Shown here piece after piece: positions 1 to 7,794 of a stretch of 64,000 nucleotides of DNA. Position numbers and translations under genes: made by a program. The notes under the pieces are model-generated. The model made no database searches. It worked only from the letters and a program-made list of their open reading frames with translations, and was not told the DNA's origin. Positions within the stretch are counted from its first letter, which is position 1. Each line of letters opens with the position of its first letter. Source of the DNA: Bog-473 sp963737745 (GTDB taxonomy: Bacteria > Actinomycetota > Acidimicrobiia > Acidimicrobiales > RAAP-2); the NCBI GenBank assembly GCA_963737745.1, contig CAVTTR010000013.1, positions 1 through 64,000 on the forward strand, read 5' to 3'.

Positions 1-177
1 CAGGTAGCGGGTCTCGACCCGCTCGAGAATGAGGCCATTGGGCACCGAGATGACGAAGACACCGTCGGCGAATTCCACCGGCTCGAGACCCGAAAGCCAG
101 AGTTGCCACGTCGTCTCAGAAACTTGCTCGCGGAGCGACCCCGTGCACCGGTTCCATAGTTCTCCGGCTTGATTCAC
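1..177 (-). CDS. dnaA: Chromosomal replication initiator DnaA, N-terminal fragment
   Basis: Start of the replication initiator, running off the left edge. From a GTG at 175-177 the minus strand reads MNQAGELWNRCTGSLREQVS, then TTWQLWLSGLEPVEF and LILERVETRYL. This is the pattern of DnaA domain I, which self-assembles and recruits the helicase. The AAA+ and DNA-binding domains are outside the window. The frame stays open to a stop at 250-252, but this GTG is the only usual start in it. A purine-rich AGGAAGGA lies about 15 nt upstream, slightly far. Divergent from rpmH, the usual actinobacterial arrangement. Family identity is certain; the exact start is less so. Confidence 0.85.
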   Translation of the reverse strand, partial: MNQAGELWNRCTGSLREQVSETTWQLWLSGLEPVEFADGVFVISVPNGLILERVETRYL

Positions 178-410
178 CGCGTCGTCCGATAATCCTTCCT
201 CCGTCCGTGGCGTCCTGGGCAGGTCTGAACGTTCCTCGGTGCGGGTAATTCATCGAAGGTACACCGTGCCGCCCCGGTCGACTAGTGGGGATTGTCCAAT
301 CGCGCCTAACATGGACGAACTCCACTACCACTGGCCCCACAACCAGCTGGTGATACGAACTCTGTTACGCCCCGGCCCTGCCGTGCAAGCGTGGCGAAAG
401 GCAGATTGAC
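178..410. promoter_or_regulatory. Divergent dnaA-rpmH intergenic region
   Basis: This 233-nt gap must carry the promoters of dnaA (leftward) and the rpmH operon (rightward). I see no convincing -35/-10 pair and no cluster of DnaA boxes; TTGTCCAAT near 294 matches a DnaA box only in its first part. The replication origin proper is therefore probably left of the window, on the dnaN side of dnaA. Confidence 0.4.
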
Positions 411-545
411 GTGAAGCGCACCTATCAACCGAATACCCGCAAGCGGGCCAAGACGCACGGCTTCCGCAAACGCATGTCCACGCGTGCAGGCCGGGCCATA
501 TTGAAGTCGCGGCGGCTCAAGGGGCGCCACCGTCTCACCGTCTGA
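411..545 (+). CDS. rpmH: 50S ribosomal protein L34
   Basis: Very short basic protein of 44 residues, too short for most gene-length cut-offs. It starts at a GTG with MKRTYQPNTRKRAKTHGF, runs through RMSTRAGRAIL and ends GRHRLTV. This is the complete L34 signature, and 44 residues is the usual bacterial length. L34 is a late-assembling protein of the large ribosomal subunit. It heads the conserved rpmH-rnpA-yidD-yidC-jag-rsmG cluster, and rnpA begins 7 nt after its stop, so co-transcription is expected. Confidence 0.97.
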   Translation: MKRTYQPNTRKRAKTHGFRKRMSTRAGRAILKSRRLKGRHRLTV

Positions 546-552
546 GCCGCAC

Positions 553-915
553 GTGCCCCCCAGGACGGTTGGAAGAATCCAAACCAAGGCTGCCTTCGGC
601 CAACTGCAACGTTCCCGTGCCCGGGCGACGAGCGGACCCGTACGCGCCACGTTCTCCCCGGTCGAGGCCGGGGTTGAAGGTGTATTTCCCCAGGTCGGGT
701 ACGCAATTGGGAAACATTGCGGGAATGCGGTCACTCGGAACTCCTTGCGTCGACGGATGCGGGAGTCGGTGCGCAGTGTCGCCAGCGACCTCCAGCGTGG
801 CATCTACTTGCTCCGCGTCGACCCGACGGCCGCGCAGTGTGAGCCGGCGAAGTTCGTGACATTCGTGCAGCAAGCGCTGCTGGGGGCACCCAAATCATCT
901 CGAGGTATGTCATGA
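553..915 (+). CDS. rnpA: Ribonuclease P protein component
   Basis: Protein subunit of RNase P, which assists the catalytic RNA in removing tRNA 5' leaders. The 120-residue product carries the family signature GYAIGKHCGNAVTRNSLRRR (about residues 49-68), including the RNR-type RNA-binding helix. The start is a GTG 7 nt after the rpmH stop. The last codons overlap the ATG of yidD (ATGA-type overlap), consistent with translational coupling. Length and position are typical of actinobacteria. The RNase P RNA itself is not in this window. Confidence 0.96.
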   Translation: MPPRTVGRIQTKAAFGQLQRSRARATSGPVRATFSPVEAGVEGVFPQVGYAIGKHCGNAVTRNSLRRRMRESVRSVASDLQRGIYLLRVDPTAAQCEPAKFVTFVQQALLGAPKSSRGMS

Positions 916-1184
916 CAACCGCAGAGACATCCTCGAACCGGGCCGTACGTGCAGCGATCCGCATTTTGGAGGGGTACCAAGGAGCTACGTCGGGCCGCAT
1001 CTCCCCTTGCCGCTTCTACCCGAGTTGTTCGAACTACGCCATCGATGCTTTCACCGAACACGGTTTCTGGCAGGGCTTCGCCTTGACGGCGAAACGCTTG
1101 GCGCGTTGCCGTCCATTTGGGCCACACGGTGTTGATCTGGTGCCGCTGCACGTGCACACCAAGAACGGGAATGGCCGACGATGA
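912..1184 (+). CDS. yidD: Membrane protein insertion efficiency factor YidD
   Basis: Ninety-residue YidD (UPF0161) protein, a small peripheral membrane factor that helps YidC insert proteins. The conserved block is seen around residues 30-45: SPCRFYPSCSNYAIDAF with its two cysteines, then RLARCRPFGPHGVDLVP. It overlaps rnpA by 4 nt and yidC by 4 nt (ATGA at 1181-1184), so the three genes are tightly coupled. No oddities are visible. Confidence 0.95.
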   Translation: MTTAETSSNRAVRAAIRILEGYQGATSGRISPCRFYPSCSNYAIDAFTEHGFWQGFALTAKRLARCRPFGPHGVDLVPLHVHTKNGNGRR

Positions 1185-2386
1185 GTCCCCTCTTGGGCGA
1201 AAACGCCCTGTTCAAGTCGATCGGTGAGATTTTCCACCCATTGTTCGAACTCTTCGGGCTGATCCTGGCCGGCATATACGCCGTTATTCCGAATTACGGC
1301 GTGGCGATCTTCGGATTGACCATCGTGATCATGGCCGCCCTCACCCCGGTGACGATCAAGAGCACAAAGTCGATGTTGGCGATGCAACGCCTGCAGCCCG
1401 AGATGAAAAAGCTGCAGGTCAAGTACAAGGGACCGGAGAACCGCGAGCAACTGAACGCGGAGATGATGAAGCTCTACAAGGAGAACGGAACCGGGCCCTT
1501 TGGTGCGTGCCTACCGAGCCTCTTGCAAATGCCGTTCCTCATTGTCCTGTATTCGCTTATTCGTGGCTTGTCATTTGGGGTAGTCAACAAGGCCGGAATA
1601 GTTACAAAAGCTACCCCCCGCTACGTCCCGACTAATTCCCGTATCTATCACGATTTGGTGCAGAGCAAAGGGCAAATGCACTGGTGGTTCGGGATGGACC
1701 TTTCGTCCTCTCCCTTCACGCATCACGGGGCAAATCAGGCACTACTCATCATCCCTTACCTGGTTTTAATCGGCATGGCGATCTTCCTGCAGTATTACCA
1801 AATGAAGCAAATGAATAGCCGCAATCCGCAGGCTGCGGCAGCGAATCCTCAAATGCAGCAAATGCAGAAATTCTTCCCGATCATTTTCGGTGTTATTTAC
1901 CTACGAGTGGCCGCAGGTGCAACCATTTACATGGTTGTGTCGTCGGCCATGAGGATCGGAACGCAGGAGTTCATGTTCCGAACGGGAATGGTGACTCCCG
2001 TTGGTGCTCCGCCCAAGGAGAAGGAGTCAGAGCGCGAGATAGGTGGGGCCACGGGCTCCAAGTCTCCGAAGGCGCTCGAACCGGGTGACGAGAAACCGCC
2101 CCCGGCCGCGAAAAAGACCCCGGTCAAGGGCATTACACCACCAAAGGGAACCGCCACCCCGAAAAACGGCGCAGCGACCAATGGGAAGAGTGCCACCAAT
2201 GGCAAACCGCCCGGCACGGTGCGACGTACGACCAACGCCAGGTCGACGAACAGGAGGGGCACCGCGGCCGGAAAACCCGGCGGTGCAAATGGGAAGAAAC
2301 CATCACAGGACGCGGAAATCGAGCTAGTGCCGGTGCAGAAAGAGCATCCACGCTCGCGATCCAAGAGGACAAGAAAGGCTCGATAG
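1181..2386 (+). CDS. yidC: Membrane protein insertase YidC
   Basis: YidC/Oxa1/Alb3 insertase of the cytoplasmic membrane, 401 residues. The N-terminal half has hydrophobic segments around residues 20-60 (LFGLILAGIYAVIPNYGVAI), a cytoplasmic loop with KSMLAMQRLQPEMKKLQVKY, and further membrane segments around 110-120 and 185-210. There is no large periplasmic domain, as expected in Gram-positives. The last roughly 130 residues are a Lys/Pro/Ala/Thr-rich basic tail (KKTPVKGITPP, RSRSKRTRKAR) that may contact ribosomes; that role is inference. Start ATG overlaps yidD; jag follows after 3 nt. Confidence 0.95.
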   Translation: MSPLLGENALFKSIGEIFHPLFELFGLILAGIYAVIPNYGVAIFGLTIVIMAALTPVTIKSTKSMLAMQRLQPEMKKLQVKYKGPENREQLNAEMMKLYKENGTGPFGACLPSLLQMPFLIVLYSLIRGLSFGVVNKAGIVTKATPRYVPTNSRIYHDLVQSKGQMHWWFGMDLSSSPFTHHGANQALLIIPYLVLIGMAIFLQYYQMKQMNSRNPQAAAANPQMQQMQKFFPIIFGVIYLRVAAGATIYMVVSSAMRIGTQEFMFRTGMVTPVGAPPKEKESEREIGGATGSKSPKALEPGDEKPPPAAKKTPVKGITPPKGTATPKNGAATNGKSATNGKPPGTVRRTTNARSTNRRGTAAGKPGGANGKKPSQDAEIELVPVQKEHPRSRSKRTRKAR

Positions 2387-2389
2387 AGC

Positions 2390-3349
2390 GTGGAGTGGGT
2401 TGAAGTCGCAGGTAAGACCATTGCTGAGGCAACAGAGCACACGTTGGACCAACTGGGCGTGGCCGAAGGCGATGCCGAAGTCGTCATCGTCACTGAACCC
2501 AAGGTGGGCCTGTTCGGGCGCATGAGGGTAGAGGCCCGCGTCCGTGCCCGGGTGCGGCCGGTCGGTGCGCGCCCGAAGCGGGAACGCTCAAGGGATCGAA
2601 ACCGAGGAGCGAAGGGTGGGCAGGGAGCGAATAGTTCAGGGAGTAGGCCCAGCGCACCTCGCGGCGAGGCGAGACCGACGACGAGCGGTTCGGCCGAGGG
2701 GAACGGGATCGGCACCAGTCGGTCGGCCCGTCGACGGCGCAACCGCAGCCAAGGAGTGGGAGGCGCGAACGGGAATGCCCAAAATGGAGCCGCTTCCTCC
2801 CAAAGTCGCCAATCCGCCAATGGAGCGCCACGGAACCCGCAACGCATCACAGAACCGAAGGAGACAGTTGACATGGCCGAAGGAATGACGCTCGAAGAGC
2901 AAGGTGAAGTGGGCCGAGCGTTCCTCGCCGGTTTGCTCGCCGAGTACGGCGTGTCGGCTTCGGTGGAAATGCGTCTGCTTGATGAGGAGACGGTGGAGAT
3001 CGCCGCCGTAGGAGAGGAACTTGGCCTTCTGGTCGGTCCACGCGGATCGACCCTCAGCGCCTTGCAGGATCTCACTCGGGCGGTGGTCCAGCGGCAGTGC
3101 CCGTCGCGCACAGACCGCATCCTGGTTGATGTGGCTGGGTACCGCGAGAAGCGCTCGGCGGCTTTGAAGCGATTCAGCACCCAGATCGCTGAGGAGGTAA
3201 TCGCTTCGGGTCAGGAGAAGGCGCTCGAAGCCATGAGTCCGGCGGATCGCAAGGCCGTTCACGACGCGGTGAACGACATTGACGGGGTATCCACTCGCTC
3301 TGAAGGCGAGGATCCCAACCGCTACATCGTCATCGCTCCCGCCAGCTGA
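2390..3349 (+). CDS. jag: RNA-binding protein Jag/KhpB (SpoIIIJ-associated)
   Basis: KhpB-type RNA-binding protein of 319 residues, starting at a GTG 3 nt after yidC. Residues 1-50 form the Jag-N domain (VEVAGKTIAEATEHTLDQLG, KVGLFGRMRVEARV). Residues about 60-155 are an Arg/Gly/Ser/Asn-rich low-complexity linker, longer than in many homologues. A KH domain follows with its GPRG loop (about residue 213), then an R3H domain (AMSPADRKAVHDAV, SEGEDPNRYIVIAP). The family partners with KhpA and affects cell-wall elongation and division; the in-cell role here is inferred from the family. Confidence 0.93.
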   Translation: MEWVEVAGKTIAEATEHTLDQLGVAEGDAEVVIVTEPKVGLFGRMRVEARVRARVRPVGARPKRERSRDRNRGAKGGQGANSSGSRPSAPRGEARPTTSGSAEGNGIGTSRSARRRRNRSQGVGGANGNAQNGAASSQSRQSANGAPRNPQRITEPKETVDMAEGMTLEEQGEVGRAFLAGLLAEYGVSASVEMRLLDEETVEIAAVGEELGLLVGPRGSTLSALQDLTRAVVQRQCPSRTDRILVDVAGYREKRSAALKRFSTQIAEEVIASGQEKALEAMSPADRKAVHDAVNDIDGVSTRSEGEDPNRYIVIAPAS

Positions 3350-3363
3350 GCACGTCCCCGTCG

Positions 3364-4143
3364 ATGTCGGAAGCCGACAACGACGGTAAAACCGGGAGTC
3401 TCGCCGGAGTACTCCTGGCTGCGCGCGAGGCGGGCTTCCTTGGTCCCGGACCCATTGAACGCCACCTCCGTCATGCGCAAGGCTTCGTCGATTTGGCGAA
3501 GCGCCAGCCTCGAAGCACCACAGGCCCACGCATCTTGGACCTGGGGTCCGGCGGAGGGTTGCCCGGCCTTGTTGTGGCCGAGCAGTGGCCGGAAGCAACG
3601 TTGGTCCTGCTCGACGCAAATCGCCGCCGCGTCCACTTTCTCGAGCAGGCGGTTCGATCCTGCGGCTTGCAAGGTCGGGTCAATGTGCTCCAGCAGCGTG
3701 CCGAGGTGGGCGGTCGAGACCCCGAGTATCGCGGCCAATTCGACGGCGTTGTGGCTCGCTCCTTTGGGACCCCAGCGGTCGTGGCCGAGTGTGGTGCTCC
3801 ATTCCTTCGTGTTGGAGGCTGGATGATTGTTTCAGAACCACCCGGCCCGGCCAGTTCTGAAGCCGACAAAGGGGAAGAGAAGGCGCAGTCTCCATTGCAG
3901 GTCCCAGATGAATCTGGGCGCTGGCCGTCGGCGGCCCTGGCCCAACTCGGACTCGCCCCGACCGGGCTTTGTCCGATCGGACTTCGGCTATCAGATTCTC
4001 CGGCAGACCGAACCCTGCCCCGAGAAGTTTCCCCGTCGCGATGGGGTTCCCAGCAGAAAGCCGTTGTTTTCGTAACAGGCGCCGAACTGTTCGTCGTCGT
4101 AGTCACCCTGGACGACACCAAGAAGGACTCATCCAGTGGATAG
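3364..4143 (+). CDS. rsmG: 16S rRNA (guanine527-N7)-methyltransferase RsmG, 3' end frameshifted
   Basis: SAM-dependent methyltransferase that modifies G527 of 16S rRNA. Motif I is clear (ILDLGSGGGLPGLVVAE, about residues 57-73), followed by LVLLDANRRRVHFLEQA and FDGVVARSFG. After about nt 3957 the open frame turns non-homologous (PTGLCPIGLRLSDSPADR). Dropping one C from the CCCC run near 3955-3958 restores a canonical RsmG C-terminus, GFVRSDFGYQILRQTEPCPE then PRRDGVPSRKPLFS, with a stop at 4073-4075. The true product is then about 237 residues, the normal length. Either the C is a sequencing indel or the strain makes an altered tail. A decayed second copy of this 3' end lies just downstream. 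Confidence 0.88.
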   Translation: MSEADNDGKTGSLAGVLLAAREAGFLGPGPIERHLRHAQGFVDLAKRQPRSTTGPRILDLGSGGGLPGLVVAEQWPEATLVLLDANRRRVHFLEQAVRSCGLQGRVNVLQQRAEVGGRDPEYRGQFDGVVARSFGTPAVVAECGAPFLRVGGWMIVSEPPGPASSEADKGEEKAQSPLQVPDESGRWPSAALAQLGLAPTGLCPIGLRLSDSPADRTLPREVSPSRWGSQQKAVVFVTGAELFVVVVTLDDTKKDSSSG

Positions 4144-4199
4144 AGGTTGCCGCTCAGGGCTCCGACGGCACCACACGAACGCCATGGGGGTTACTTCTC

Positions 4200-4316
4200 C
4201 AATGCCTTCGGGTTAGTCCGAGCGGGCTTCCGCTTCAACTTCTTCGCCAGATCGAACTCGAACTCGGCCGGGGGATTTCTCGTCGCACGGGGTTCCCCAG
4301 AAAGCCGTTGATCTCG
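4200..4316 (+). pseudogene. Decayed second copy of the rsmG 3' end
   Basis: Translating from 4224 gives GLPLQLLRQIELELGRGISR then RTGFPRKPLIS. This lines up with the restored RsmG tail GYQILRQTEPCPEKFPRRDG then VPSRKPLFS. At DNA level the block containing GGGGTTCCC and AGAAAGCCGTTG is shared with 4042-4068. No start, methyltransferase motif or other gene part is present. I read it as a relic of a local tandem duplication or of a replaced older rsmG copy. Confidence 0.6.
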
Positions 4317-4535
4317 CTGGACGCAGGGAAGTTCCGCAGTTTCATGCGGACTGGCTCATTCATTCTCATCCCGTAGATAGAACTCGGGGCCCGCCCCAGG
4401 CCCGAACGACGTCCTCTCGTTGTCATATGACCGATGCCGCTGCCGTTGGCCTACATCGGCGGGGAGGTAGAGCACTCGTCGCCATGTTCGTCGGCCTGCA
4501 CTCCAACCTGATGGACCCCGCCAGATAAGCCGGAA

Positions 4536-4648
4536 ACGTTGTGATGTTTCACGTGGAACATTGGTATGAGGTCCTCCCCCGACGGCCGAAGACTCCTCGG
4601 CCGCTCGCTGCGGTAAGAGCTCGTCCAAGAGCCGAAACATCACAACGT
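4536..4648. repeat. 15-nt perfect inverted repeat overlapping the left parS site
   Basis: ACGTTGTGATGTTTC at 4536-4550 is the exact reverse complement of GAAACATCACAACGT at 4634-4648. The left arm runs into the parS-like site at 4545-4560. Between the arms a further short dyad, CGGCCGAAGACTCCTCGGCCG split as arms at its ends, is visible near 4581. The whole could extrude or fold, or bring two ParB half-sites together; function unknown. Confidence 0.65.
4545..4560. other. parS-like centromere site (one mismatch)
   Basis: TGTTTCACGTGGAACA differs at one base from the 16-nt parS consensus TGTTTCACGTGAAACA recognised by ParB in many bacteria. It lies about 0.85 kb before parA and shares its left half with a 15-nt inverted repeat. 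Confidence 0.8.
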
Positions 4649-4711
4649 GTCTGATAACTCCTGGCGGGGAGCAGGTTGCGATGCGTGCGTCTCTCGGCCG
4701 TGAGCTCTCAT

Positions 4712-5009
4712 CGGCCGGGGATGTGAATCGAAGCGGCCTCCCGGGTGTCTGCAGTTGCTCGTGATCCGTGACCTAGCAGGAGCGGGCTCGGGCTTGGTCC
4801 TCCTAACCCTTAAGAGCAACGGGCGGGTGAAAGGCAGCAGCAACAGGAAAGCGCCGGCCCGGACAGGTCCCCGGCCAGTGGCAGGGTCGTGGCCAGGTCT
4901 CCTCCGATTCGCCGAGTCTCAGATCCGTAGAGCCCGCACGGCCGGGGATGTGAATGGAAGCCGCCCCGGTACCTGAAGGTTGCTAGTGATCTGTGACACG
5001 GCGAGCAGG
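4712..5009. repeat. Diverged direct repeat pair (about 70 nt each)
   Basis: 4712-4780 and 4939-5009 share CGGCCGGGGATGTGAAT, then a GAAGC-rich part, TTGCT, GTGATC, GTGAC and a final AGCAGG, with scattered substitutions and small indels. Unit spacing is about 227 nt. The repeats contain no open frame and no parS. They could be relics of a duplication or protein-binding sites. Confidence 0.55.
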
Positions 5010-5300
5010 TAGTTTCTTTTGTAGTTCCTCCACCTCCCACCCTGGGGTCCTCCATCCCCACCCAGGAGAAGAACAGGTGGCGTGAGGCCTGCCGACGTGC
5101 GTGCCAGCACGGCGACGAGTAGCTCAGAAGGAGGAAGGTACTCTTGGCCAGTACCGGCCATCGTGGTGCTCGGCCACCAGACCGTGAGATCGCGCCGCCA
5201 GTTGCCGTTTCAACGGTAGGGCGTGATCCTTGTAACGGCGGAGAAGCTCCCCGGCCCTATATCCCGACCGCACCGAGGGTCGGAACGGCTATGTCGCCAA

Positions 5301-5316
5301 TGTTTCACGTGAAACA
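5301..5316. other. parS centromere site (perfect)
   Basis: TGTTTCACGTGAAACA is a perfect 16-nt parS palindrome, 78 nt upstream of the parA start. ParB encoded by the second gene should load here as a clamp and spread. The site may also allow parAB autoregulation. Confidence 0.95.
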
Positions 5317-5393
5317 TCGAGTAAGGCTTGACCTAGGGATGATGAGCAGGCCAGGATAGGCAACGTGGCACGACGAATTCTGAAGACTGCTTA

Positions 5394-6746
5394 ATGCGGA
5401 TCCGTCGTCGGGATAGGGGAGAACCCAACCCCCCACCACCCCCTCCGGCCTTCGAGGCCGAGCCACCGGTTGTACCCGAAGAGGACTTGGACCCGGCCGT
5501 CGGCTATCAGATGCCTGAGGCAATCCCGCCGATTGACGCAACGCCGCCGCCATTTGATCAGGCCCTCCTATCCCCTCCCGAAGACTTGGTGCCTCCGCCT
5601 ACGATTGACGCGCCGCCCTCAACGCCCCCGACGGCATACCAGGACTCCAATTCGATGGACCCGTCGCTCGCGACCCCTCCCGTCGAGACTCAACCCTCCC
5701 CCATCTCTCAGGATGCCACGCCGGATTTCACGGCGGTATCGGCCCGACCATCTTTCGACGACAATGTACCGACGGTGGGAGCTGAAGCACAGGAAGCCGT
5801 GGTTGAGGAGTTCGTGGTCGAGGAGATTGTCGTGCAGCCGGTGGAGCTTCCCGTGGAGCCAAAGCATGCCCGGGAACCCACAGCACCTTCCCCGCCCCAA
5901 ATGAGGGCACCCACGATTCGGGCTGACGCCGACTCCCTGCTTGACGGCGAACGGCCGGCTCCGAGGGAACTTCCCAGGGTTATCGCTATCGCCAACCAGA
6001 AGGGCGGGGTTGGCAAGACAACCACGACGGTGAACCTCGGGGCGGCCCTCGCGGAGATTGGTTACCGAGTGCTCGTCATCGATCTGGACCCCCAGGGGAA
6101 CGCAACCACCGGTCTCGGGATCGACGCCAGGAACTTCGAGCTCTCCATGTATGACGTCATCATGCGGGACCAGTCCCTGGAGGATTGCATCGAGCCCACC
6201 AGCGTCAAGAATCTTTTTGTGGCCCCAGCGACGATCGACTTAGCCGGCATCGAAATCGAACTCGTTCCCGCATTTAGCCGGGAGATGAAATTGAAGCGGG
6301 CCATCGATACCGTCGTGGACGATTTCGACTTCATTCTTATCGACTGTCCCCCATCGCTCGGACTCATCACCGTCAACGGACTGGCTGCCGCAGGTGAGGT
6401 GATGGTGCCAATCCAGTGTGAGTATTACGCGCTGGAGGGTCTGAGCCAGCTCCTTCGCAATGTAAATCTGGTCTCGTCGAACCTCAACGAGACGCTCGAA
6501 GTAACAACGATCGTCCTCACCATGTTCGATGCGCGCACGAGGCTGTCCATCGACGTGGCAAACGAGGTCCGGCTCCACTTCGCTGATCGTGTCTGCAAGA
6601 GCGTGATCCCGCGTACCGTCCGGCTATCGGAAGCCCCTTCGTTCGGGCAACCCATAACGGTGTTCGATCCGACTTCACGTGGGGCAGTGGCCTACCGTGA
6701 ACTGGCCTTGGAGGTGAGTAATGGCGCGCCGCAGCGGACTCGGTAA
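5394..6746 (+). CDS. parA: Chromosome partitioning ATPase ParA, with long Pro-rich N-terminal extension
   Basis: ParA/Soj ATPase that moves ParB-parS complexes over the nucleoid. The core occupies about residues 195-450. It has a deviant Walker A NQKGGVGKTTTTVNLG, the Walker A' region VLVIDLDPQGNATTGLG, and a Walker B-type IDCPPSLGLITVNGL. The first roughly 194 residues are Pro-, Glu- and Thr-rich (PNPPPPPPAFEAEPPVVPEE) with no recognisable fold, an unusual length for the family. An internal ATG at codon 170 (nt 5901) would give a normal-sized protein but has no clear ribosome-binding site. The 3' end overlaps parB by 26 nt. Confidence 0.94.
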   Translation: MRIRRRDRGEPNPPPPPPAFEAEPPVVPEEDLDPAVGYQMPEAIPPIDATPPPFDQALLSPPEDLVPPPTIDAPPSTPPTAYQDSNSMDPSLATPPVETQPSPISQDATPDFTAVSARPSFDDNVPTVGAEAQEAVVEEFVVEEIVVQPVELPVEPKHAREPTAPSPPQMRAPTIRADADSLLDGERPAPRELPRVIAIANQKGGVGKTTTTVNLGAALAEIGYRVLVIDLDPQGNATTGLGIDARNFELSMYDVIMRDQSLEDCIEPTSVKNLFVAPATIDLAGIEIELVPAFSREMKLKRAIDTVVDDFDFILIDCPPSLGLITVNGLAAAGEVMVPIQCEYYALEGLSQLLRNVNLVSSNLNETLEVTTIVLTMFDARTRLSIDVANEVRLHFADRVCKSVIPRTVRLSEAPSFGQPITVFDPTSRGAVAYRELALEVSNGAPQRTR

Positions 6747-7677
6747 GGGCCTGAGTGCTCTAATTCCATCTGAAGCGACGGGGGAGATGGACTCTGCCCT
6801 GCGGGTGGTGCCCATCTCGCACATCAAGCCGAACGCCTTTCAACCGCGGAGTCACTTCGACGAGGAATCCATGTCGTCGTTGGCTGCCTCCATTCGAGAA
6901 GTGGGCCTTCTCCAGCCGGTGTTGGTGCGCGAGGTCGACGGTGAGGACGAGAGCTACGAGCTGATCGCCGGCGAACGCCGTTGGCGCGCCGCCCGGCGAG
7001 CGGGGCTACAGACGATCCCCGTGTTGGTTCAGCCCGATACAGGCGATGTCACGAGCCTCGAGCAGGCTCTGGTGGAGAACCTCCACCGGGAAGATCTCAA
7101 CGCCCTCGAAGAAGCCGCGGCCTACCAGCAACTCATCGATGAATTCGGTCTGACCCACGAGCAGGTGGCGACGCGCATGGGAAAAGGCCGAGCCACGGTG
7201 ACCAATACTCTGCGCCTGCTTCAATTGCCGGCGGGCGCGCAACGCGCCCTAGCCGAGCGAACCATTTCTGCTGGACACGCCCGGGCCTTGCTGGGAACAC
7301 CCGATCGTACGTTGCAAGAGAAGCTGGTGGAGCAAATTACATCCGAAGGATTAACGGTGAGAGCCGTGGAAGAGATGGTTCGCACGGGCGCTCCGACTCC
7401 ACCACCGATCCTGGACCCCCCGGCGGAAATTTCCGAGGAAATTGAAGAGGAGGGCGGTACTACTACTGGTCCTACCGGCCTGGGCGTCCGCCGTACGCAA
7501 CCGAAAAAGCTGCCCGAGCCAGGGGTTTTGGAGCTGGAGGACCTTCTTTCCACGTATTTGAATACCCGCGTAAAGGTGGATATCCAGAATCGGCGGGGAC
7601 GTTTGGTTGTCGAGTTCGCCACGCTGGAGGACCTCGAACGCATCTACCGAGCCATGGTTGGTGACGGTTCCGTCTAG
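6721..7677 (+). CDS. parB: Chromosome partitioning protein ParB
   Basis: CTP-dependent DNA clamp that binds parS, 318 residues. The start is typical: RRSGLGKGLSALIPS. ParB/Srx nuclease-like domain motifs follow (IKPNAFQPRSHFDEESMSSL, ELIAGERRWRAARRAGL, ALVENLHREDLNALEEA), then the helix-turn-helix around FGLTHEQVATRMGKGRATVT. The C-terminal dimerisation part begins after an acidic linker near residue 235 and ends at LERIYRAMVGDGSV. It overlaps parA by 26 nt, so the two are one operon. Cognate sites are at 4545 and 5301. Confidence 0.97.
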   Translation: MARRSGLGKGLSALIPSEATGEMDSALRVVPISHIKPNAFQPRSHFDEESMSSLAASIREVGLLQPVLVREVDGEDESYELIAGERRWRAARRAGLQTIPVLVQPDTGDVTSLEQALVENLHREDLNALEEAAAYQQLIDEFGLTHEQVATRMGKGRATVTNTLRLLQLPAGAQRALAERTISAGHARALLGTPDRTLQEKLVEQITSEGLTVRAVEEMVRTGAPTPPPILDPPAEISEEIEEEGGTTTGPTGLGVRRTQPKKLPEPGVLELEDLLSTYLNTRVKVDIQNRRGRLVVEFATLEDLERIYRAMVGDGSV

Positions 7678-7743
7678 TTATTCACAGAACTGTCAAGTCA
7701 CCATTCAGCTTCATCCACAACGTCATGCACAGGTTGTGGATTG
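7678..7743. promoter_or_regulatory. Three DnaA-box-like 9-mers after parB
   Basis: TTATTCACA (7678-7686, one mismatch to TTATCCACA), TCATCCACA (7711-7719, one mismatch) and, on the other strand, CAATCCACA (7735-7743, two mismatches) fall within 66 nt of the convergent parB-cwlM gap. Individually weak, together suggestive of DnaA binding. No terminator hairpin is evident between the convergent genes. Confidence 0.4.
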
Positions 7744-7794
7744 TTGCCAAGCGTTCATCTCTGGGTGAGGTTGGTCACGTGAAAGTCACGCAAC

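Larger units (their letters stand above)
4317..5393. other. Gene-free partition region between rsmG and parA
   Basis: Over 1 kb with no open frame that looks protein-coding in either direction. It holds two parS-type sites, a 15-nt inverted repeat around the first of them, and a pair of diverged 70-nt direct repeats (all listed separately). The rest shows no recognisable RNA gene or terminator. Position next to parAB suggests a centromere-like role. Confidence 0.6.

Noticed and set aside
178..410. Chromosomal origin in the dnaA-rpmH gap
   Set aside because: No DnaA-box cluster or AT-rich unwinding tract is visible; the origin is more likely on the other side of dnaA, outside the window.
1927..3180. 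417-residue open frame on the minus strand
   Set aside because: Antisense to yidC and jag; Arg/Ser/Pro-rich shadow without motifs.
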